Assembly (NCBI RefSeq): GCF_014646135.1
Contig: NZ_BMMW01000004.1
Location: forward strand, 478,245-542,244
Direction of reading: 5' to 3'
Source: Nocardia camponoti
GTDB taxonomy: Bacteria; Actinomycetota; Actinomycetes; Mycobacteriales; Mycobacteriaceae
Length of the DNA: 64,000 bases
Shown: piece by piece, positions 17,328 through 25,482 of the stretch
Layout of the letters: the number at the start of each line of letters is the position of its first letter
Position numbering within the stretch: position 1 is the stretch's first letter
The notes under the pieces: model-generated
What the model was told of the DNA's origin: nothing
The model's input: the letters and a program-made list of their open reading frames with translations, nothing else
The model's database searches: none
Position numbers and translations under genes: made by a program

Positions 17328-17489
17328 AATCATGAGGAAAGCCTCACGTTTCGAATTGGCATGCCAGCTACCGCGCGGTATTTCAGTACGGTCGTACAAC
17401 TTTATTCTGAAACATGACGGTGCCTCATGTTTGTCGCCGCAGGTGGGACCGTTGCTTGCTCGCGTTAAACATGAGTGCCCCTCATATTG
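17328..17489 (-). promoter_or_regulatory. fas upstream region with three related inverted repeats (putative FasR-type operators)
   Basis: Site 1, 17410-17432, is AAACATGA-N7-TCATGTTT, perfect. Site 2, 17467-17489, is AAACATGA-N7-TCATATTG, two mismatches in the right arm. Site 3, 17328-17351, is AATCATGA-N8-TCACGTTT, with a perfect TGAGG/CCTCA core. Sites 1 and 2 are 57 bp apart centre to centre. All lie between the tRNA promoter and the fas start, in an otherwise gene-free 372-bp stretch. In mycobacteria the TetR-type regulator FasR is reported to bind inverted repeats in this region; I see no fasR in the window. An A/T-rich TTGTTATAAT lies at 17502-17511. Confidence 0.65.
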
Positions 17490-17554
17490 GGCGTGACCTA
17501 ATTGTTATAATCCCAGGTCGGGTTACCCACGAGTACGACTCGCCGCCCCGACGC

Positions 17555-17583
17555 TTGGGAGACGCGTCATTACCCGGTAGAGT
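17555..17583 (+). promoter_or_regulatory. Promoter of tRNA-Leu
   Basis: TTGGGA (17555-17560), a 17-bp spacer, and TAGAGT (17578-17583) give a good housekeeping promoter about 22 bp upstream of the mature tRNA 5' end. Confidence 0.6.
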
Positions 17584-17604
17584 TTGGACGGTCGTACACA
17601 TCCA

Positions 17605-17685
17605 GCGCGAGTGGCGAAATTGGCAGACGCGCCAGATTTAGGTTCTGGTGTCCACGGACGTGGGGGTTCAAGTCCCCCCTCGCGC
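17605..17685 (+). tRNA. tRNA-Leu(UAG)
   Basis: Acceptor stem GCGCGAG pairs with CTCGCGC. The D-arm has the class II pattern; the anticodon arm is CCAGA-TTTAGGT-TCTGG with anticodon TAG. A long variable arm (TGTCCACGGACG) and the T-arm GGGGG-TTCAAGT-CCCCC follow. The long variable arm is as expected for leucine. CCA is not encoded. Confidence 0.95.
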
Positions 17686-17808
17686 ACTTAGGGTTTAGGG
17701 GCGGTTTCCGCCCTTGATCTTCATCCTCGGCCGCAGGCTAACCTCTGCTTGAGCACTCGAAACGATCGGGATTCGCGGCAGGCGAGCGGCAGCTGCGAGG
17801 ATGGCGAG

Positions 17809-18303
17809 ATGCCCGATCTGCTGTGGAACGAAGTCAAGAATTTCTTCGATCCCCAAATCATGGGTGCGCTGCCGGATCTGTGGGTGCCCGACACCACGGC
17901 CGAAGACTGGCAAACGGTGCTCGACCTAATTCAGTCCAGCGGGTGGCGATGGGACTACCGGGAAGACGACACCGTTCTCCCACTACCGCGCGCTGCCGAT
18001 GTACTGCCGCGCCCCGCGGATGCGGAACAGAGTGCCGAGCTATACGTTCGGCCCGCTCGCGACGTGCTGATGATCTTTCGTTTGATGACAGCAACCGAGA
18101 TCGATTTCGACGTGGACCTTCGCGAGCTGCAGGGTCAGGTGGGCGTCGACACCCTGATTGACTTCATGTGCGCTATCGGCCGCCAGCTTGGCAAGCCCGT
18201 GTTGATGGCAGGTGAGGGCCAATACGGTCACCCGGTGCTCGGCTTTGACCCGGCAAGCAACCGCGTCGTACTGCTCGCGGATCCACGCGACCCAGAGGAT
18301 TGA
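17809..18303 (+). CDS. Hypothetical acidic cytoplasmic protein
   Basis: 164 aa from ATG 17809 (GCGAGG upstream). It begins MPDLLWNEVKNFFDPQ and has no signal or membrane segment. Notable blocks are TTAEDWQTVLDLIQSSGWRW, VRPARDVLMIFRLMTATEIDFDVDL and VDTLIDFMCAIGRQLGKPV. The acidic, single-domain, W-rich character resembles proteins often found as immunity or orphan accessory genes in actinobacteria, but I do not recognise a named family. It stands alone, 123 bp after tRNA-Leu. Confidence 0.75.
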   Translation: MPDLLWNEVKNFFDPQIMGALPDLWVPDTTAEDWQTVLDLIQSSGWRWDYREDDTVLPLPRAADVLPRPADAEQSAELYVRPARDVLMIFRLMTATEIDFDVDLRELQGQVGVDTLIDFMCAIGRQLGKPVLMAGEGQYGHPVLGFDPASNRVVLLADPRDPED

Positions 18304-18501
18304 AGGCTGATACGCCTTGACGGCTCCAACGGCCAGCGCGATCGCCATCCCCGCCTACACCTTCGCAAGCCAAAGTAATTGGGATCGGTGTGAAGCGAAA
18401 TCCGCGACCATCCGATAACCCCAGTTCAACCCGTTTTCCCAAGCAAATCGCCGCGCAATAGCGAGATCTACGCCACTTAAATCGACCTTACGATTCCCGC
18501 C

Positions 18502-19392
18502 ATGCCATCGTCGATTCGGACTTTGCGGGCACTGACGCCGCGCGCCGCGATAGCCGTGGGGGTCGCCGTCGTGATCACGCTGCTCGCGGTCGGCGCGCCG
18601 GTGGTCACGGCCGCGATCGGGGTTGACCCCTATACCTATCACCCCGAAACGCTCGGGCCCGACAGCGCTCCGGCGGGTGCTTTTGGCGGCATCAGCGCCG
18701 ACCATTGGTTCGGGGTCGAGCCGCTGAGCGGGCGCGACCTGTTCGCGATCGTGGTGTACGGCGCGCGCACCTCGCTGCTAGTCGGCGTTGCCAGCGCGGT
18801 GCTGACGATGGTCGCCGTGCTCGTCATCGGACTCACCGCGGGCTACTTCGGCGGGTGGATCGATCGCCTCGTTTCGGCGATTATCAACGTGCTCTTCGGC
18901 TTTCCGGCGTTGCTGTTCATGATCGCGCTGGGTGCGGTGGTTCCGCCGGACGCGTCGAGGCTCGCGCTGGTGATCGCGGTGATGACGGTTTTCGGGTGGG
19001 CTGGTGGCGCTCGGGTGATCCGCTCGCAAACCATGACACTGCGCGAACGTGACTTCGTGCGCTACGCGCGGGCGACCGGGGCGTCGACCTGGCACATCCT
19101 GACCCGCGAAGTGCTGCCGAACCTACGCGGAACCGCCATTGTCTTTCTCACGCTTTATGTTCCGGCGTTCATCGGCACCGAAGCGGCGCTGTCGTTTCTC
19201 GGCGTCGGAGTGCCCGCGCCGACACCGTCGTGGGGTCGCAGCATCGGCGACTCGATCAACTGGGTGCAGACCGACCCGTGGTACCTACTGTTCCCGGGCG
19301 CCGCCCTTGTCTTAATCACGTTGGCTATCAACGAAATTGGCGAGACGCTGCGCCAGCGCCTGTCCACCCCGACGCTGAGGTCGGTCGCATGA
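18502..19392 (+). CDS. Peptide/nickel-type ABC transporter permease (DppC/OppC-like)
   Basis: 296 aa with about six transmembrane helices. The N-terminal cytoplasmic part and TM1 (AAIAVGVAVVITLLAVGAPVV) precede the DppC landmark HWFGVEPLSGRDLFAIVVYGARTSL. The EAA-type loop is RYARATGASTWHILTREVLPN, read in parts. The C-terminus has GTEAALSFLGVGVPAPTPSWG, diagnostic of DppC/OppC. First gene of a four-gene operon; its stop overlaps the next ATG (ATGA). Pairs with the DppB-like permease to form the channel. Confidence 0.9.
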   Translation: MPSSIRTLRALTPRAAIAVGVAVVITLLAVGAPVVTAAIGVDPYTYHPETLGPDSAPAGAFGGISADHWFGVEPLSGRDLFAIVVYGARTSLLVGVASAVLTMVAVLVIGLTAGYFGGWIDRLVSAIINVLFGFPALLFMIALGAVVPPDASRLALVIAVMTVFGWAGGARVIRSQTMTLRERDFVRYARATGASTWHILTREVLPNLRGTAIVFLTLYVPAFIGTEAALSFLGVGVPAPTPSWGRSIGDSINWVQTDPWYLLFPGAALVLITLAINEIGETLRQRLSTPTLRSVA

Positions 19393-20384
19393 ACCGCGCG
19401 CTCGCGTTCGCGCGGCACGCAGCAACGGCGGTTGGCGTGCTGGTCGCGGTTTCGCTGCTCACGTACCTCGTCTTCTACTTCCTCCCAGCCGATCCAGCGC
19501 AACTGGCCTGCGGAAAGCCGTGCACCCCAGGCAATTTGCTGCGCGCCCAGGAATTCATGGGCTTGGACCAGTCCTGGTATGAGCAGTGCTGGCACTTCCT
19601 CGCCGGATTGATCGTTGGCCGCTCGTTCGGCGCCGGCGGCGACCAAATTCACTGCGCAGCACCTTGTTTGGGCTACTCCTTCCAGGAGAATCAGACCGTC
19701 CTCGCGTTGATCGGCGAACGGCTCCCGGTCACTCTTTCCGTCACGCTCGGTGCGGCGGTATTGCTGCTGGCGTCCGGCGTTGGCCTTGGACTGCTCGCCG
19801 CCGTCCGCGAAGGGTCGCGCCTGGACAGGTTCGTCACCAACACCACCGCGATCGGCCTGTCCATGCCGACCTACCTGGTCGGCCTGCTCGCCATCTACGT
19901 CTTCGGCTTCCAGCTCGACATGATCCCGGTTGGCGGCTACGTCCCGTTCACCACGGACCCGGTCGACTGGGCATGGCACCTCGTTGCCCCGTGGTTCGTG
20001 CTGGCCTGGACCGGCGCGGGCGTGTACGTGCGCTTGACCAGGTCGAACCTGATCGACGCGCTGGGCCAGGACTACATCCGCACCGCGCGCGCCAACGGCC
20101 TGCCCGAACGTCGGATTCTGCTGCATCACGGTTTGCGCAACGGTTCGGTGCCTGTCCTGACCTACTTCGGCGTCGAGGTGAGTTTGCTGCTCGGCGGGGC
20201 CGTGATCACCGAAACCGTGTTCGGGATGCCCGGTTTGGGGCGCCTGATGCTTGACGGCGTGAGTCAGGTCGATCTTCCGACAGTTGTCGGCATGACGGTG
20301 TTCTCGGCCTTCTTGGTCGTCGCCGGAAATCTGTTGGTGGACATAGTTGTTCGAGTTCTGGATCCAAGGATGGTAGCTAGATGA
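19389..20384 (+). CDS. Peptide/nickel-type ABC transporter permease (DppB/OppB-like)
   Basis: 331 aa. TM1 (VGVLVAVSLLTYLVFYFLPADP) is followed by the periplasmic-type loop, then the MetI-like core with the EAA loop DYIRTARANGLPERRILLHHG and the terminal GMPGLGRLMLDGVSQVDLPTVVG, typical of DppB. The loop contains several cysteines (ACGKPC, EQCW, CAAPCLG), unusual for the family and possibly disulphide-forming outside the cell. ATG 19389 overlaps the preceding stop and its own stop overlaps the next ATG. Confidence 0.9.
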   Translation: MNRALAFARHAATAVGVLVAVSLLTYLVFYFLPADPAQLACGKPCTPGNLLRAQEFMGLDQSWYEQCWHFLAGLIVGRSFGAGGDQIHCAAPCLGYSFQENQTVLALIGERLPVTLSVTLGAAVLLLASGVGLGLLAAVREGSRLDRFVTNTTAIGLSMPTYLVGLLAIYVFGFQLDMIPVGGYVPFTTDPVDWAWHLVAPWFVLAWTGAGVYVRLTRSNLIDALGQDYIRTARANGLPERRILLHHGLRNGSVPVLTYFGVEVSLLLGGAVITETVFGMPGLGRLMLDGVSQVDLPTVVGMTVFSAFLVVAGNLLVDIVVRVLDPRMVAR

Positions 20385-22039
20385 GAATCAGATCCGTAGC
20401 GATCGCCGCGACGTTGGTGACGGTGTTATCGGCGTGCGGTGCCAATCAGCAGGAGCCGGGTGCCGCCGGGTCGACGGAGTTCAAAAAGGGTGGGACGCTG
20501 ACGATTCCGGTCGAATCCGCCAGCCTGGATCTGGATCCGGCGAAGTCGTCGAACCTGGCGATCACCACTCAGTCGCTGTTCAACCGCAGGCTCACCACGT
20601 GGCGCACCGAACCAGGCAAACCCGTTGTGCCCGTTCCTGATTTGGCCACCGACACCGGATCGACCACCGATGGCGGCAAGACCTGGAAGTACACGCTAAA
20701 GCCGGGCCTGAAGTTCGAAGACGGCACTCCCGTCACCGCGGGCGACGTCAAGTACGGCCTGGAGCGGTCGTTCGCGCCGCTGCTGTCGGGTGGCTTCAAC
20801 TACCACAAGCAGTTCCTCATCGGCGGTGACAGCTACGCCGGGCCATACGACGGCAAACACTTGGATTCCGTTGAGGCACCGGATGATTCGACGCTGATTT
20901 TTAAGCTGAACCAGGCTTTCGGTGACTGGCCGTGGATCGTGTCGCAGCCCGCGTTCGCGCCGGTGCCGAAGGCAAAGGACAACCCGCAGACCTACGGGAA
21001 AACGCCGGTCGCGACGGGCCCCTACCGGGTCGCCGATCGCGCGGACGGCCAGGTGGTACTCGAACGGAACCCGCACTGGGATCCGAAAACCGACTCAAAC
21101 CGCACGGCGGGGCCGGACAAGGTGATCTTCAAGCTCGGCGTTTCCAAGGAGACGTCCGTGCAGTCGGTGATCCACGGATCTGGCGACGGCAAGTTCTCCT
21201 TCGCCGGGCCGGTGCCCGCATCGCAGTTGGCCGCCCTGACCGCGAACCCGAACGCGAAGTCCCGCACGCTGGAAGCGGGTGGCGGCTCGATCGACCAGGT
21301 CGCGATCAACACCTCCAAGCCGACACTGGCCGACCTGCGCGTGCGTCAGGCGATCAACCTCGCCACCGACAAGGCCTCATACCTGGTCGCCAGCGGTGGG
21401 CGTAACCGTGGCTCGATCGCGACAACGAACATCCCGCCCGCCCTGGAAGGCTACGAGAAGTTCGACGTGCTGCCCGCGCCCGAGACTGGCGACGTGGCGA
21501 AAGCCAAGACGTTGCTAGCCGAGGCCGGGCACGCGAACGGACTGGATCTTGTTCTGGTGCACCAGAATTCAGCCGAGGTCACCGCGCAGGCACAGGCGTT
21601 GCAAGCTGGTTGGCAGCGCGCGGGCATTCGGGTGACACTGCGCTCGGTCGACCGCCCCACCTACACCGACATCACCATGCATCAGGACGGTTCCGGTTAC
21701 GACCTTGCCCTGTCGAGGTGGCAGGCCGACTTCCCGTCACCGTATTCGATGCTGCAGCCCAGCTTTTCGTCGAAGGAAATCGGTAAGGGCGGATACAATG
21801 CGTCCCGACTGGCTGACCCGACGGTGGACGCGGCGATCGACAATGCGACGCGACAGGTCGACCCGGCCGCGGCCAAGGCTGCTTGGGCCAACGCTGACCG
21901 GCTCATCACCGCGCTCGCTCCGAACGTGCCGCTGATCAACTCGGTGAACACCTGGATCTACGGGGCCGGCCTCGCGAACTTCATCGTGCCGCCGTTCCCC
22001 GCCTACCCCAACTACTTCCGGATTTCGCTGCTGCCATGA
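20381..22039 (+). CDS. Solute-binding lipoprotein of a peptide/nickel-type ABC transporter (SBP family 5)
   Basis: 552 aa. Lipoprotein signal with lipobox LSACG (Cys about residue 19), then the SBP-5 hallmarks: LDLDPAKSSNLAITTQSLFNRRL, KTWKYTLKPGLKFEDGTPVTAGDVKYGLERSF (read in parts), LADLRVRQAINLATDK, and the C-terminal NYFRISLLP. It captures the substrate (oligopeptide or similar; specificity cannot be read) at the outer face of the membrane and delivers it to the DppBC-like permeases. Coupled by ATGA overlaps on both sides. Confidence 0.92.
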   Translation: MRIRSVAIAATLVTVLSACGANQQEPGAAGSTEFKKGGTLTIPVESASLDLDPAKSSNLAITTQSLFNRRLTTWRTEPGKPVVPVPDLATDTGSTTDGGKTWKYTLKPGLKFEDGTPVTAGDVKYGLERSFAPLLSGGFNYHKQFLIGGDSYAGPYDGKHLDSVEAPDDSTLIFKLNQAFGDWPWIVSQPAFAPVPKAKDNPQTYGKTPVATGPYRVADRADGQVVLERNPHWDPKTDSNRTAGPDKVIFKLGVSKETSVQSVIHGSGDGKFSFAGPVPASQLAALTANPNAKSRTLEAGGGSIDQVAINTSKPTLADLRVRQAINLATDKASYLVASGGRNRGSIATTNIPPALEGYEKFDVLPAPETGDVAKAKTLLAEAGHANGLDLVLVHQNSAEVTAQAQALQAGWQRAGIRVTLRSVDRPTYTDITMHQDGSGYDLALSRWQADFPSPYSMLQPSFSSKEIGKGGYNASRLADPTVDAAIDNATRQVDPAAAKAAWANADRLITALAPNVPLINSVNTWIYGAGLANFIVPPFPAYPNYFRISLLP

Positions 22040-23652
22040 GTTCCATCGCCGACCAACCGCTGCTCTCCGTGCGCAACCTGACCGTGCGCGGTCCCCACGG
22101 CACCCTCGTACGTGATGTGTCGTTCGAGGTGCCGCGCGGGGAGGTGCTCGCGCTGGTCGGCGAATCAGGGGCGGGCAAATCGATGACGACCTTGGCCGTG
22201 CTCGGGCTCCTTGCGCCCGGGCTATCGGCGACGGGAAACATCGACTTCCATCCCGCCGACGGACCACCGATTGACCTGCTGACACTCACACCGCAAGAGC
22301 TGCGCCGCTTTCGGCTTGAGTCGGTTGGCGTCGTTTTCCAGAACCCGTCGTCGGCGTTCGATCCGGTGCACACCGTTGGTGCCCAGATCGGCGAAGTGCT
22401 CGCGGCTCGTGGGTTGCCGCGAACGCAGCGCATGGGCCGCGTCACTGAGCTGCTTGCACGGGTGCGGCTGGCCGATCCGGAGCGGGTTGCACGGTCCTAT
22501 CCGCATCAGGTTTCCGGCGGGCAGCTGCAACGCGCGATGATCGCGATGGCGTTGGCGCATGAACCGGTGTTGATCATCGCTGACGAGCCGACGACCGCCC
22601 TGGACGCGCTCGTGCAACGCGAGATTCTCGATCTGTTGCGTGAGCTACGGGCCGAAACCGGGTCAAGCACACTGTTGATCACGCACGACATGGGCGTTGT
22701 CGCGGATTCGGCTGATCGGGTCGCGGTGATGCTCGATGGTCAGATTGTGGAACAGGGTGACGTGAAAGCTGTTCTGGGACAGCCTAAGTCGGACTATACC
22801 CGCACTCTAGTCGATGCGGTTGCTCGTCTCGACGGCACGACAGTTGCCGGTCGGCGCGAGTTCGGCGAAGCGATCGTCACCGTGAACGCGGCCAACGTGA
22901 CCTATCGCGGTAGGCCTAATGTTGTTGCGTTGCACGATGTTTCGCTGACGGTGCCCGCTGGCCAAATGGTTGCTTTCGTCGGTGAGTCCGGCGCGGGCAA
23001 GTCGACACTCGGTCGGGTGATCGCCGGGCTCGAGCCGCTGACCAGCGGTAGCGCGAGCGTGGCCGGTGTCGATTTGCCGGTGCGCCGCGCCGCTGGGCGA
23101 CGAGCGCTCGGCGCCAAGGTTGGCATCGTCTTCCAGAACCCGGCGTTGTCGCTGAACCCCGAACACACTGTTCGGCGGTCAGTGGAACTGCCCCTGCGCA
23201 TCCACACCGACCTCTCCCCCGCCGCCCGCGTCGAGCGGGTGAACGAATTGCTGGCCGAAGTTGGCCTCGGTCCGGAGTTCGCGCTACGCCGCCCGCGCGA
23301 ACTGTCGGGCGGGCAACAACAACGAGTAGCGATCGCACGCGCGCTGGCACTCGACCCCGACGTGCTGATCGCCGACGAGCCAACGAGTTCCCTAGACGCC
23401 CGCACCCAACGCGATGTCCTCGCCCTGCTGTCGCGGATCAGACAGCACCGCGGGCTGTCGGGAATCATCATCACCCACGACTTCTCGGTAGCTGAAGCGG
23501 TCGCCGACCGAATCGTGGTCTTGCGAAACGGTGAAGTGGTTGAAGACGGCCCGACCGCCACGGTCCTACGCGCACCCGCGCACGACTACACGCGCGCACT
23601 GATCGCGGCTGTTCCTTTGGTGCAGGTTGAGGGCCGAATCGGCGTGGCGTGA
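22036..23652 (+). CDS. Fused double ATPase of the peptide ABC transporter (DppD-DppF fusion)
   Basis: 538 aa with two complete ABC domains. The first has Walker A GESGAGKS (about residue 41), signature VSGGQLQRAMIAMAL and Walker B IIADEPTTALD. The second has GESGAGKS (about residue 320), LSGGQQQRVAIARAL and VLIADEPTSSLD. This is an OppD-OppF tandem fusion, common in actinobacteria. It hydrolyses ATP for the importer encoded by the three upstream genes and is last in the operon. Confidence 0.93.
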   Translation: MSSIADQPLLSVRNLTVRGPHGTLVRDVSFEVPRGEVLALVGESGAGKSMTTLAVLGLLAPGLSATGNIDFHPADGPPIDLLTLTPQELRRFRLESVGVVFQNPSSAFDPVHTVGAQIGEVLAARGLPRTQRMGRVTELLARVRLADPERVARSYPHQVSGGQLQRAMIAMALAHEPVLIIADEPTTALDALVQREILDLLRELRAETGSSTLLITHDMGVVADSADRVAVMLDGQIVEQGDVKAVLGQPKSDYTRTLVDAVARLDGTTVAGRREFGEAIVTVNAANVTYRGRPNVVALHDVSLTVPAGQMVAFVGESGAGKSTLGRVIAGLEPLTSGSASVAGVDLPVRRAAGRRALGAKVGIVFQNPALSLNPEHTVRRSVELPLRIHTDLSPAARVERVNELLAEVGLGPEFALRRPRELSGGQQQRVAIARALALDPDVLIADEPTSSLDARTQRDVLALLSRIRQHRGLSGIIITHDFSVAEAVADRIVVLRNGEVVEDGPTATVLRAPAHDYTRALIAAVPLVQVEGRIGVA

Positions 23653-23665
23653 GCTACGTCGGGTA

Positions 23666-23689
23666 GGCGCTCGGGAGTCCCTGAGCGCC
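23666..23689 (+). terminator. Terminator-like hairpin after the peptide transporter operon
   Basis: GGCGCTCGGGA (23666-23676) and CCCTGAGCGCC (23679-23689) form an 11-bp stem with one bulged T and a tiny loop, 14 bp after the operon's last stop. No T-tract follows, so termination is only probable. Confidence 0.5.
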
Positions 23690-23771
23690 GCGCGGGCCGG
23701 GTTGGTCCGACAGGTAACGTTGACCGCGCGACTAACACTCTGTGGCAGGACAGGGAATTGGGACGATTCGC

Positions 23772-24152
23772 ATGAATGGTTTTGTGGGGCAACCTAGTCC
23801 GCCGCACCCTGCTGCATCGCGTGGACCGACAGTCGGCCGAGTCATCGACATCATCATCACGTCGTTGCTCTACGTCCTAGTGCCAGGAACCCTGTTTCTA
23901 CTCACGGCATTTTCCGCGGGTTGGGTTTTGGCCGCCGCAGACACCTGCCAGGCTAACCCGCCGTGCTCAGCGAATCCCGAACTCGGCATGTGGATAGTCG
24001 GCGGCGGCTGGATCGGCTCGGTCGTAGCCGCGTCCCTGATCACGTACGCGTCCATCAGGCACCGAATTCCGTTGTGGATAGGGGCGGTGCTGTGCTGCGC
24101 GGGGCTCGTAGTGTCCTGGCTAGCCGGGGTTCGGATGATCCTCGGCTGGTGA
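23772..24152 (+). CDS. Small membrane protein, unknown
   Basis: 126 aa from ATG 23772; an in-frame GTG at 23742 would add 10 residues. Three transmembrane segments: IDIIITSLLYVLVPGTLFLL, then LGMWIVGGGWIGSVVAASLI, then IPLWIGAVLCCAGLVVSWLA. Two cysteines lie in the loop CQANPPCSAN. No recognised family. It marks the left edge of an accessory-looking stretch of small unlinked genes between two transporter operons. Confidence 0.65.
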   Translation: MNGFVGQPSPPHPAASRGPTVGRVIDIIITSLLYVLVPGTLFLLTAFSAGWVLAAADTCQANPPCSANPELGMWIVGGGWIGSVVAASLITYASIRHRIPLWIGAVLCCAGLVVSWLAGVRMILGW

Positions 24153-24184
24153 TCCCGGGCGGCGACCAACTTCGCGTGAGTACC

Positions 24185-24313
24185 CTGGACGGGGCATTCT
24201 CGCCCGATGTCCAAGTCGCGTTGACTGGCTCAATTGAGCTGGCACTGGAACTAGGCGTCGACGCGGCGGAGGTCCTGGACACGGACGAAAAGACCCTCGC
24301 GTTTTTCTTAGAC
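24185..24313 (+). pseudogene. Gene fragment: C-terminal 42 codons of a paralogue of the unknown gene at 25471
   Basis: The frame reads AFSPDVQVALTGSIELALEL... DTDEKTLAFFLD as in the intact gene, but the stop is lost (TAG changed to AAG) and everything upstream is missing. Six of the eight coding differences are synonymous. This implies that the two copies diverged as functional genes before this one was cut down, rather than decaying after a simple duplication. Confidence 0.8.
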
Positions 24314-24440
24314 AAGCCCGACCGGCGTGTCGCCCACCCTCGACGTGGCATTTTCGTGCACGCCGCCGCGCCGAGGGCGGAAATCGGGTCTCTAGGGCGC
24401 GAACGTGCACGAAATTGCTATGCGACACGCCGGGTGTGCA
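24185..24440 (+). repeat. Direct repeat copy A: orphan tail of the 430-aa unknown gene plus downstream palindrome
   Basis: 256 bp that align without gaps to 26632-26887, with 21 differences by eye. The first 126 bp encode the last 42 residues of the protein at 25471-26763; the rest is non-coding and contains a nested inverted repeat (outer arms 24322-24333 and 24422-24433). The matching sequence stops abruptly at both ends. Confidence 0.93.
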
Positions 24441-24570
24441 ACGTGGCCGCCGACTCCGGCTCTCGCTGCACGGGGGTCTCTGGTTCAATCCTCAGTGGAT
24501 TCGCCTGCTGGGCACGCACATTCACCTTGTTCCTCAAGGGGCCGACCACACACTGGCAGCGGAGAGATCG

Positions 24571-24897
24571 ATGACAACCAGGCAAGCATCGCGCACCCGA
24601 TGGCGGTTCCCGATCGCGGTCGCGGCTGGTGCGCTGGTCGCCGCAGCGGGCCTGCTCTGGCTGTGGTGCATGTACATCGCGCTGCGCTCAAGGCTGTCGA
24701 CCGATCCGCTAACCGACCCTCATGGCTACGAACTGATCGCGGGAACGGTGCCCGCCCTCCCCGCCGCCGCAGTAGTCGCGCTAGCCGTACCCTTCATCGT
24801 CGCACCCGGCCCGGGCCGAGCCCGACTGGCGAAAACGGTGGCGACACCACTCGTAGCGCTAACGGCACTTTCCCTGATCGCACTGTTCGCGACCTGA
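24571..24897 (+). CDS. Small membrane protein, unknown
   Basis: 108 aa from ATG 24571, with GGAGAG 6 nt upstream. Two or three hydrophobic segments: FPIAVAAGALVAAAGLLWLW, LPAAAVVALAVPFIVA and TPLVALTALSLIALFA. Start context (CGATGACAAC) matches that of the gene at 26916, and each gene lies just after one copy of the 256-bp repeat. No family recognised. Confidence 0.6.
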   Translation: MTTRQASRTRWRFPIAVAAGALVAAAGLLWLWCMYIALRSRLSTDPLTDPHGYELIAGTVPALPAAAVVALAVPFIVAPGPGRARLAKTVATPLVALTALSLIALFAT

Positions 24898-24986
24898 TCA
24901 CGACGCTCATCCCACGGCAAGCGACAACGTCGCGCACCGAACAGTGCCGTGCGAGGCACGAACTCATCAGGTGCCGACCGGTCAGG

Positions 24987-25403
24987 CTAGCTGTCGGGAA
25001 GCTCCGGAGTTGGGCCTTGCCACCTGTCGCGCTCAGTCAATTCGGCGGTGATGAAGCCGTATCCTTCCCTGGACCCCCATCCGTCGACGTGCAGGACAGG
25101 GATAGGCGCATCGAGCAACGGGCGTGATTCCGACTGGATGCGGTACCGCGCCTCCGTTACCTCTGGGAGGTCGTACACGTCGGCGATCTGGCCCTCTTCT
25201 TCACGGAACGCCGAGTATGCCTCCAGGCTCACGAGGCCGAGCCGGACCACCGACCAATGGAAGAACACCAGTTCGGAACTGAATGGACGGGCGTGTTCTC
25301 TCTCCCCGGAGCCGTCGGGCCAGAAGGTGATCCACTCATCGTCCATCGACGAGTAGTGCCCCACCTCAAGTCCCCACCTCCCGATAAGGTCGCTCCCGCT
25401 CAT
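24987..25403 (-). CDS. Hypothetical acidic protein, immunity-like
   Basis: 138 aa reading MSGSDLIGRWGLEVGHYSSM, then DDEWITFWPDGSGEREHARP, LVFFHWSVVRLGLVSLEAYSAF and VLHVDGWGSREGYGFITAEL. No membrane segment or signal. Acidic W/F-rich single-domain proteins of this kind are common as orphan immunity-type genes in actinobacterial accessory regions, but I cannot assign a family. Its start codon overlaps the first possible ATG (25402) of the opposite-strand gene, an argument against that longer start. Confidence 0.65.
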   Translation of the reverse strand: MSGSDLIGRWGLEVGHYSSMDDEWITFWPDGSGEREHARPFSSELVFFHWSVVRLGLVSLEAYSAFREEEGQIADVYDLPEVTEARYRIQSESRPLLDAPIPVLHVDGWGSREGYGFITAELTERDRWQGPTPELPDS

Positions 25404-25465
25404 GACCGCGACCAATCGCCTTTACGGCCACTCATTCGTGCTTCCCTCTCATCAAAAGGCTTGCT

Positions 25466-25482
25466 GTTCAATGCATTTGAAC
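25466..25482. promoter_or_regulatory. 17-bp palindrome at the 5' end of the unknown gene
   Basis: GTTCAA (25466-25471), TGCAT, TTGAAC (25477-25482): perfect 6-bp arms around a 5-bp centre, overlapping a possible ATG start at 25471. It is either an operator or a boundary feature of the truncated gene. Confidence 0.4.

Noticed and set aside
17605..18303. tRNA-Leu as an integration site for the gene at 17809
   Set aside because: No duplicate of the tRNA 3' end was found downstream and no integrase is present.
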